From Enterobacter cloacae (GTDB taxonomy: Bacteria > Pseudomonadota > Gammaproteobacteria > Enterobacterales > Enterobacteriaceae): DNA of 64,000 nt. Shown here one piece after another: positions 57,890-64,000 of the stretch. The position numbers were made by a program, and so were the translations under genes. Positions within the stretch are counted from its first letter, which is position 1. Each line of letters starts with the position of its first letter. The notes under the pieces were generated by a model. It was not told the DNA's origin, made no database searches, and saw only the letters and a list, made by a program, of their open reading frames with translations. The stretch spans positions 1-64,000 of the forward strand of contig NZ_JAALCJ010000005.1 of NCBI RefSeq assembly GCF_011078175.1, written 5' to 3'.

Positions 57890-59359
57890 TTAGCGTTTAA
57901 ATCGTTCCGGGAAATCCATTTCACTGTAGCGAACGAAGCGTGTTCCTTTCGTCAGTTTGTAGCCAAACCAGATGATCAGGAACAGCGGAATGCCAATATA
58001 GGTGGCCGTAACGGCGCCCCAGTCAATGGTGTCCGCAAGGAAGGCCTCATAGTTCTGGCCCAGGGTAATGATCAGGCACAGAACGAAGGCGAAGATCGGC
58101 CCCAGCGGGAAGAACCCTGAACGGTACGGCAGATTATTCAGGTCATGTCCCTGCTTGACGTACCCGCGACGAAAACGGTAGTGGCTGATGGCAATGCCCA
58201 GCCAGGCAATGAAGCCCGTCATACCAGAGGTGTTAAGCAGCCACAGGTAAACCGTCTGGTTACCGAACATGGAGGTCAGGAAACAGAGACCGGCAATCAC
58301 CGTGGTCGCATACAGCGCGTTGCGCGGCACGCCACCGCGAGACAGTTTCGAGAAAATACGTGGCGCTTTACCGTCGCAGGCCAGGGTGTAGAGCATGCGG
58401 GTGGAGGCGTACATCCCGGAGTTACCCGCAGACAGTACCGCCGTCAGGATCACCGCGTTCATCACCGCCGCCGCAGAGAGCAGACCCGCATGCTGGAAGA
58501 CCAGGGTGAACGGGCTGACGCTGATGTCTTTTACGTCGTTACGCAGCAGGCTTGGGTCGGTATACGGAATGATCAGGCTGATAATCAGGATAGCGAACAC
58601 ATAGAACAGCAGGATACGCCAGAACACCTGACGCACCGCGCGCGGAATGTTCTTCTCCGGATTTTCGGATTCACCGGCCGCAATACCAATCAGCTCCGTG
58701 CCCTGGAAAGAGAAGCCGACAATCATCGCCACGCCAATCATCGCGGAGAAGCCCCCGGCAAACGGCGCATCGCCTATCGTCCAGTTACTCCAGCCCGCCG
58801 GTTCAGCCCCTTTGAAAATACCAACGATCATCGCCACACCGACGACGATAAAGATGATGACGGTTGCCACTTTAATCAAAGAGAACCAGTATTCCGCTTC
58901 GCCGAAACCGCGAACAGAGATGTAGTTCAGCAGGAAGATAACCGCCAGGAACAGGGCGCTCCAGATCCAGCCTGGCGTGTCCGGGAACCACCAGGTCATG
59001 ACCAGCTGTGCGGCGACGAGGTCAACGGCGATGGTCACCGCCCAGTTGTACCAGTAGTTCCAGCCCAGCGCGAAGCCGAAGCCTTCCTCAACGTATTTTT
59101 GTCCGTAGGTCGAAAACGATCCAGACACCGGCATGTATGCCGCCAGTTCGCCCAGGCTGGTCATCAGGAAGTAGACCATCAGGCCAATCAGGATATAAGA
59201 GAATAATGCCCCACCCGGGCCGGCTGCCGAAATTGTTGCGCCAGAGGCAACGAAAAGACCCGTACCGATGGAGCCGCCAATGGCGATCATCGTCAGGTGA
59301 CGCGCCTTAAGTGCGCGACGTAGCGCGGGCGCTTCTGTGGTTTTAGTTTCTGAAACCAT
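57890..59359 (-). CDS. lysP: Lysine-specific permease LysP
   Basis: A 489-residue amino-acid permease (APC superfamily), 12 helices, the E. coli length. GGSIGTGLFVASGATISAAGPGGALFSY is the substrate-binding TM1 region. LysP also acts as co-sensor for CadC in E. coli. Start MVSETKTTEAPALRR at 59359; a few in-frame codons precede it. A REP lies in its upstream intergenic region. Confidence 0.95.
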   Translation of the reverse strand: MVSETKTTEAPALRRALKARHLTMIAIGGSIGTGLFVASGATISAAGPGGALFSYILIGLMVYFLMTSLGELAAYMPVSGSFSTYGQKYVEEGFGFALGWNYWYNWAVTIAVDLVAAQLVMTWWFPDTPGWIWSALFLAVIFLLNYISVRGFGEAEYWFSLIKVATVIIFIVVGVAMIVGIFKGAEPAGWSNWTIGDAPFAGGFSAMIGVAMIVGFSFQGTELIGIAAGESENPEKNIPRAVRQVFWRILLFYVFAILIISLIIPYTDPSLLRNDVKDISVSPFTLVFQHAGLLSAAAVMNAVILTAVLSAGNSGMYASTRMLYTLACDGKAPRIFSKLSRGGVPRNALYATTVIAGLCFLTSMFGNQTVYLWLLNTSGMTGFIAWLGIAISHYRFRRGYVKQGHDLNNLPYRSGFFPLGPIFAFVLCLIITLGQNYEAFLADTIDWGAVTATYIGIPLFLIIWFGYKLTKGTRFVRYSEMDFPERFKR

Positions 59360-59507
59360 GTGAAAATGCTGTCCATTCAATAAATGAGGCGCGATTGTAG
59401 CAGACGATCTGCGTTGCTTCCGGCAGAAATGCTCAGTTATAAGAGAGCTTCATGACTCGGCCAGGATTATAAGTAAAGCATAAAAATACAGGATGATAAG
59501 CGCGCGT

Positions 59508-59534
59508 TGCCCCGGTAAGCGAAGCGCCACCGGG
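59508..59534. repeat. REP-like element
   Basis: GCCCCGGTAAGCGAAGCGCCACCGGG, a single REP-like unit between yeiE and lysP. Confidence 0.6.
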
Positions 59535-59539
59535 AAACG

Positions 59540-60406
59540 CTAAATGGCGCAGTAACGCAGAAAACGCTGGAGCGAGCTGGAAAGATGTTTCTGACGATGA
59601 TGGATGCACCACAGCGTGCGCACCAGCTTCGGCAGCGGAACGGGGATCTCAACCAGAGAGCCGGTTTCCAGCTGTTCGGCGATCACCCGCCGGGAAAGAC
59701 AGCTGATACCCAGGCCATGACGTACCGCATGCTTAATGGCTTCGGAGTTACCTAACTCCATCCCTAACTGGAACTGCGGCAGATGGGACAGCAGCAGATA
59801 ATCGACAATCTCACGCGTACCGGAGCCCTGCTCTCGCAGGATCCACTGCGCCTGCGCCAGCCGCTCCAGCGTGACCTCGCCCTGTAGTAAAGAAGAGGCC
59901 GGGGAGGCAAACACCACCAGCTCATCCTCAAGCCAGGGCTCCGCAATGATATCGACGTTATGGCATGGCCCTTCGATAAGACCAATGTCCACGCGGAAAT
60001 CAATCACCGCGTTAATCACGTCCTGGCTGTTGCCGACGCTCATCTCCAGCGGCAGGGTCGGAAAATCCCGGCGGTAGCGGGCAATCACTTCCGGCAGGAT
60101 GTAGTTACCGATAGTGCTGCTGGCGTAAACGCGAATCGCGCCGTTGTCCTCGCGGAACAGCTGTTCGATCTCCGTTGCCTGCTCCAGCAAGGCCAGGGCA
60201 CGCGGGTACAGCAGGCGGCCATGTTCGTTCACCACCAGCCGTTTTCCTACCCTGTCGAAAAGCTGCACGCCCAGTTGTCCTTCAAGATCGGTCAAGGCCG
60301 CGCTGACGGCGGACTGCGAGAGCGCCAGCATTTGTGACGCCTGGGTTGTCGAACCGCTTTTCAGCACTTCGGCAAAAACTTCCAGCTGACGCAATGTAAT
60401 GTGCAT
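59540..60406 (-). CDS. yeiE: LysR-family regulator YeiE
   Basis: A 288-residue LysR regulator. HTH in [34 protein letters not shown] (residues 5-40), then a periplasmic-binding-like effector domain. It is divergent from yeiH, with an AT-rich shared promoter that contains dyad sequence (TGATTATATATTTATAATTAATC region), the typical LysR arrangement for control of the neighbour and itself. In E. coli YeiE affects iron-related and lysP/yeiH-linked genes. Confidence 0.93.
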   Translation of the reverse strand: MHITLRQLEVFAEVLKSGSTTQASQMLALSQSAVSAALTDLEGQLGVQLFDRVGKRLVVNEHGRLLYPRALALLEQATEIEQLFREDNGAIRVYASSTIGNYILPEVIARYRRDFPTLPLEMSVGNSQDVINAVIDFRVDIGLIEGPCHNVDIIAEPWLEDELVVFASPASSLLQGEVTLERLAQAQWILREQGSGTREIVDYLLLSHLPQFQLGMELGNSEAIKHAVRHGLGISCLSRRVIAEQLETGSLVEIPVPLPKLVRTLWCIHHRQKHLSSSLQRFLRYCAI

Positions 60407-60503
60407 GGTTGCTTACCACTTATAAAGATTAATTATAAATATATAATCAATTTTATTTTTAAGCCAGAGCGCCGTATCCTTTAGCCAGACAAAGGAGAAG
60501 GTT
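60407..60503. promoter_or_regulatory. Divergent yeiE-yeiH promoter
   Basis: 97 bp, strongly A+T-rich, with an imperfect dyad near 60430-60455 that fits a LysR T-N11-A site. An AAAGGAGAAGG ribosome site precedes yeiH. Confidence 0.5.
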
Positions 60504-61550
60504 ATGTCAGAACTCACCTTACAACATCATCGTACAGTGTGGCACTTCGTGCCGGGTCTTGCGCTCAGCGCCGTGGTTACCGGCGTAGCCTTATGGGGCG
60601 GCAGTATACCGGCGGTTGCCGGTGCAGGGTTCAGCGCCCTGACGCTGGCCATTCTGCTCGGCATGGTGGTCGGGAACACCGTTTACCCGCACATCTGGAA
60701 ATCGTGCGACGGCGGCGTGATTTTCGCCAAGCAGCATTTATTACGTCTCGGGATTATTCTGTATGGCTTCCGCCTCACCTTTTCGCAGATTGCGGATGTG
60801 GGCGTCAGCGGGATTGCCATTGACGTCCTGACCCTTTCGAGCACCTTTTTACTGGCGTGCTTTATCGGCCAGAAGATCTTTGGGCTGGACAAACAGACCA
60901 GCTGGCTGATCGGTGCGGGCAGCAGCATCTGCGGCGCAGCGGCGGTACTGGCAACAGAACCCGTCGTTAAAGCCGAAGCCAGTAAAGTCACGGTTGCCGT
61001 CGCGACGGTAGTTATCTTCGGTACGCTGGCGATCTTCCTGTATCCGGCCATGTACCCGCTGGTGGCGCACTGGTTTAGCCCGGAAACTTACGGTATCTAT
61101 ATCGGCTCAACCATGCACGAAGTGGCGCAGGTGGTGGCGGCAGGTCACGCCATTAACCCGGAAGCGGAAAACGCGGCGGTCATCGCCAAAATGCTGCGCG
61201 TGATGATGCTGGCCCCGTTCCTGATTTTCCTGGCTGCGCGGGTTAAGCAGCTGGCTCCGGCGGGCGGCAGCGAGAAAAGCAAAATCACCATTCCGTGGTT
61301 TGCGATCCTGTTCATCGTGGTCGCCATCTTTAACTCCTTCCACCTGCTGCCAAAAGCGGTGGTAGATATGCTGGTGACGCTCGATACGGTGCTGCTGGCG
61401 ATGGCGATGGCGGCGCTGGGCGTAACCACTCACGTCAGCGCGCTGAAAAAAGCCGGTGCGAAGCCGCTGCTGATGGCGCTGGTGCTCTTCATCTGGCTGA
61501 TAGTTGGCGGCGGTGCGATTAACCTTGCGGTACACAGCCTGTTGGCATAA
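60504..61550 (+). CDS. yeiH: UPF0324 membrane protein YeiH
   Basis: A 348-residue inner-membrane protein with about ten helices, of the PSE/UPF0324 family. AGSSICGAAAVLATEPVVKAEASKVTVAVATVVIFGTLAIFLYP and GSTMHEVAQVVAAG are the conserved blocks. It may be a sulfonate or anion exporter; the function is unproven. It is paired with its presumed regulator YeiE. A hairpin follows it. Confidence 0.93.
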   Translation: MSELTLQHHRTVWHFVPGLALSAVVTGVALWGGSIPAVAGAGFSALTLAILLGMVVGNTVYPHIWKSCDGGVIFAKQHLLRLGIILYGFRLTFSQIADVGVSGIAIDVLTLSSTFLLACFIGQKIFGLDKQTSWLIGAGSSICGAAAVLATEPVVKAEASKVTVAVATVVIFGTLAIFLYPAMYPLVAHWFSPETYGIYIGSTMHEVAQVVAAGHAINPEAENAAVIAKMLRVMMLAPFLIFLAARVKQLAPAGGSEKSKITIPWFAILFIVVAIFNSFHLLPKAVVDMLVTLDTVLLAMAMAALGVTTHVSALKKAGAKPLLMALVLFIWLIVGGGAINLAVHSLLA

Positions 61551-61564
61551 ACCCTCTCGTCCTT

Positions 61565-61607
61565 CTCCTGTTAACCCGTTATCATAGGCATTTTGGGTTA
61601 ACAGGAG
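61565..61607 (+). promoter_or_regulatory. 13-bp hairpin that covers the nfo ribosome site
   Basis: Arms CTCCTGTTAACCC (61565-61577) and GGGTTAACAGGAG (61595-61607) pair perfectly across a 17-base loop. The right arm ends in AGGAG, the nfo Shine-Dalgarno, 7 bases before ATG. It is then followed by TCTTTTTA, so the structure may be a yeiH terminator, a translational lock on nfo, or both. Confidence 0.75.
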
Positions 61608-61614
61608 TCTTTTT

Positions 61615-62472
61615 ATGAAATATGTTGGCGCGCACGTCAGCGCTGCCGGTGGCCTTGCGAATGCCGCCATTCGCGCCGCCGAAATCGAGGCGACCGCTTT
61701 CGCCCTGTTCACCAAAAACCAGCGCCAGTGGCGCGCCGCAGCGCTCACCGCTGAAGTGATTGATGATTTCAAAGCCGCCTGTGAGAAATACGGCTACGGG
61801 CCTGGCCAGATCCTTCCGCACGACAGCTATCTGATTAACCTCGGCCACCCGGTTGCTGAGGCGCTGGAAAAATCCCGCGAAGCGTTCCTGGATGAGGTTC
61901 AGCGCTGTGAACAACTGGGGCTGACGCTGCTGAACTTCCATCCCGGCAGCCATCTGATGCAAATCGACGAAGACGCCTGTCTGGCGCGCATCGCCGAGTC
62001 TATTAACATGACGCTGGATAAAACCCGGGGCGTGACGGCGGTGATTGAAAATACCGCCGGTCAGGGCAGCAACCTCGGCTTTAAGTTTGAGCATCTGGCG
62101 GCGATCATCGACGGCGTGGAAGACAAATCCCGCGTGGGCGTGTGCATTGATACCTGCCACGCGTTTGCCGCCGGTTATGATCTGCGCACAACCGAGGCCA
62201 CGAAAAATACCTTCGAGGAGTTCGAGCGCATTGTTGGCTTTCAGTATCTTCGCGGTATGCACTTAAACGATGCGAAAAGCGCGTTCGGCAGCCGCGTTGA
62301 CCGTCACCACAGCCTGGGCGAAGGCAACATCGGCCACGATGCGTTCCGCTTTATCATGCAGGACGCCCGCTTCGACGGTATTCCAATGGTGCTGGAAACC
62401 ATCAATCCGGATATCTGGGCAGAAGAAATTGCCTGGCTAAAGGCGCAGCAGACCGCTGAACAGGCGGCATAA
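61615..62472 (+). CDS. nfo: Endonuclease IV
   Basis: A 285-residue zinc-dependent AP endonuclease (TIM barrel). Family signatures: [34 protein letters not shown] and [25 protein letters not shown] with the zinc-ligand His/Asp. It nicks abasic and oxidised sites; SoxRS-inducible in E. coli. In E. coli several genes lie between nfo and fruA; here they are adjacent. A strong hairpin overlaps its ribosome site. Confidence 0.96.
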   Translation: MKYVGAHVSAAGGLANAAIRAAEIEATAFALFTKNQRQWRAAALTAEVIDDFKAACEKYGYGPGQILPHDSYLINLGHPVAEALEKSREAFLDEVQRCEQLGLTLLNFHPGSHLMQIDEDACLARIAESINMTLDKTRGVTAVIENTAGQGSNLGFKFEHLAAIIDGVEDKSRVGVCIDTCHAFAAGYDLRTTEATKNTFEEFERIVGFQYLRGMHLNDAKSAFGSRVDRHHSLGEGNIGHDAFRFIMQDARFDGIPMVLETINPDIWAEEIAWLKAQQTAEQAA

Positions 62473-62509
62473 AAAAAGCCGGGTGCGTAATGCGGCCCGG
62501 CTTTTTTTT
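62472..62509 (+). terminator. Terminator after nfo
   Basis: AAAAAAAGCCGGG...CCCGGCTTTTTTTT: a strong stem with A and T tracts, usable from both sides (also by fruA). Confidence 0.9.
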
Positions 62510-62513
62510 GCAG

Positions 62514-62541
62514 GTCGGGTAAGGCGAAGCCGCCACCCGAC
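62514..62541. repeat. REP element between nfo and fruA
   Basis: GTCGGGTAAGGCGAAGCCGC followed by CACCCGAC, a single REP unit. Confidence 0.75.
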
Positions 62542-62548
62542 ACCTCTT

Positions 62549-64000
62549 TTAGGCTGCTTTTGCTTCCGCTTCCGGTCGCTTCAGCACCGCGTAAGACAGG
62601 CCCGCCACCAGCGTACCTACAACAATCGCCAGCAGATAACCCAGCACCGGCGTGATGGCGCCAGGGATCAGCAGGACGAACAGACCGCCGTGCGGCGCCA
62701 TCAGTTTCGCACCTACCGCCATGGAGATAGCGCCAGTGACTGCGCCGCCCACGATACAGCATGGCAGAACACGCATTGGATCGCGTGCCGCAAACGGGAT
62801 TGCGCCTTCAGTGATAAAGCACAGGCCCAGCACCAGCGCCGCTTTACCGCCTTCCTGCTGCGCTTTATCGAACTTACGACGGGCAATGATTGTCGCCAGG
62901 CCAAGCGCCAGCGGTGGCACCATACCTGCCGCCATGATCGCCGCCATCGGCGCATAGGTCTGGGTACTCAGCAGGCCAACGCCAAACGCATATGCCGCTT
63001 TGTTTACAGGACCCCCCATGTCGGTACACATCATACCGCCGAGGATTGCGCCCAACAGCACCGCGTTCGCCGTCCCCATGGTTTGCAGCCAGTGGGTCAG
63101 ACCTTCCAGAATGCCCGCGACCGGTTTACCAATCAGGTAAATCATCGCCAGACCGACCACCAGGCTGGAGATCAGCGGAATGATAAGGATAGGTTTCAGC
63201 GCCTCCATGCTCTGCGGCAGCTTCAGTTTCGAGCTAATCAGCTTCGCCACATAACCGGCAAGGAAACCGGCGATGATACCGCCGATAAAGCCAGAACCGG
63301 TGCTCACGGCCAGCATACCGCCGATAAGACCCGGCGTCAGACCCGGACGGTCAGCAATGGAGAAGGCGATAAAGCCCGCCAGCACCGGCACCATCAGCGC
63401 AAACGCGGAGCCACCGCCAATCTGCATCAAGGCTGCCGCCAGCGTGCCCGGCTCTTTAAACGCCTCGATACCAAAGGCGAAGGAGAGCGCAATACACAGG
63501 CCGCCCGCCACCACCATCGGCAGCATGTAGGATACGCCGGTCAGCAGGTGGCGATACGCACCCGCAGACTCTTTTTTCCCTTCAGTCGCAGTTTTAGCCG
63601 CACCGGTTGCCTGATACGGTTTGGCTTCTGCCAGCGCCTTATCAAACTCCTGCGCAGTTTTCTTTAGCGCCAGGCCTGTAGAAGTGCGGTACATCGGCTT
63701 CCCGGCAAACTTCGCCAGATCCACTTCGATATCGGCCGCCACAATCACCAGATCGGCTTCCGCCACCTCTTCCGGCGTGATGGCGTTGCCCGCGCCAACA
63801 GAGCCGCGGGTTTCAACCTTCACCCACCAGCCTCGTTTTTTCGCTTCGGTTTCAATGGCTTCAGCCGCCATAAAGGTGTGAGCTACACCTGTCGGGCAGG
63901 CCGTTACCGCAACAATGCGTTTCGGCCCAGCGGCGGCAACCGGCGCCGCCTCAACGGGTGCGCTGTAAACCGTCGCATGGCCTTTTGCTTCGCTCAGAAA
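62549..64000 (-). CDS. fruA: PTS fructose transporter subunit EIIBC FruA (partial)
   Basis: The 3' part of fruA, about 483 of some 560 residues; the start lies beyond the window. The frame is open through 64000. The EIIB domain with its phosphorylated Cys appears in VAVTACPTGVAHTFMAAEAIE. The C-terminal EIIC domain has about nine helices, with GGPVNKAAYAF and the glycine-rich MVVAGGLCIALSF region. It imports fructose and phosphorylates it to fructose 1-phosphate. In E. coli it is the last gene of fruBKA under Cra. Confidence 0.95.
   Translation of the reverse strand, partial: FLSEAKGHATVYSAPVEAAPVAAAGPKRIVAVTACPTGVAHTFMAAEAIETEAKKRGWWVKVETRGSVGAGNAITPEEVAEADLVIVAADIEVDLAKFAGKPMYRTSTGLALKKTAQEFDKALAEAKPYQATGAAKTATEGKKESAGAYRHLLTGVSYMLPMVVAGGLCIALSFAFGIEAFKEPGTLAAALMQIGGGSAFALMVPVLAGFIAFSIADRPGLTPGLIGGMLAVSTGSGFIGGIIAGFLAGYVAKLISSKLKLPQSMEALKPILIIPLISSLVVGLAMIYLIGKPVAGILEGLTHWLQTMGTANAVLLGAILGGMMCTDMGGPVNKAAYAFGVGLLSTQTYAPMAAIMAAGMVPPLALGLATIIARRKFDKAQQEGGKAALVLGLCFITEGAIPFAARDPMRVLPCCIVGGAVTGAISMAVGAKLMAPHGGLFVLLIPGAITPVLGYLLAIVVGTLVAGLSYAVLKRPEAEAKAA

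Overview
The window is a chromosomal segment of a gamma-proteobacterium of the order Enterobacterales. Gene content and order (fbaB-yegTUV-yegW-thiDM, mrp-metG, btsSR-mlrA, osmF/yehYXW-bglX-dld-pbpG-yohCDF-mdtQ-dusC-yohJK-cdd-sanA-mglBAC-galS-yeiB-folE-yeiG-lysP-yeiE-yeiH-nfo-fruA) follow the E. coli min 46-48 region. The dat-ddc diaminopropane operon, the absence of yehABCD and nfo lying directly beside fruA suggest Enterobacter (probably the E. cloacae complex) or a close relative. That assignment is an inference from synteny and remembered protein sequences; no search was run.

Layout. 1-7270: tail of an MFS transporter, fbaB, the yegTUV sugar/nucleoside operon facing its likely GntR regulator YegW, and the thiMD salvage operon with its TPP riboswitch. 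7199-10929: a small integrative element sits exactly in the thiM riboswitch, bounded by 75-bp perfect direct repeats that are themselves riboswitch sequence. It carries a tyrosine integrase interrupted by one amber codon, an ABC/AAA15-type ATPase with a possible C-terminal RNase (HEPN-like) motif that may be an anti-phage gene, and a small HTH-like protein. 10930-12600: AT-rich, gene-poor DNA with decayed coding fragments and a cluster of three tiny envelope genes. 12906-15767: dat-ddc. 15809-19596: a wza-wzb-wzc-type polysaccharide export set whose wza gene is frameshifted. 20078 onward: rcnB without rcnRA, a GNAT gene, then conserved core chromosome to the end at a partial fruA.

How the genes work together. 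ThiM and ThiD phosphorylate salvaged thiazole and HMP for thiamine. Dat and Ddc turn aspartate semialdehyde into 1,3-diaminopropane. BtsS/BtsR form a pyruvate-sensing two-component system. OsmF-YehYXW is an osmoprotectant ABC importer. MglBAC imports galactose under GalS and CRP. YohJ/YohK is a CidA/LrgB-type membrane pair. FolE starts folate synthesis. LysP imports lysine, and FruA imports fructose. A TonB-dependent receptor with a Fur-like site occupies the cirA position.

The strongest unusual signal is the element that uses a riboswitch aptamer as its attachment site. Integration rebuilds the aptamer next to thiM, as elements in tRNA genes rebuild the tRNA end. It also strands a good match to the native thiM promoter on the far side, where that promoter now points into the integrase and ATPase.
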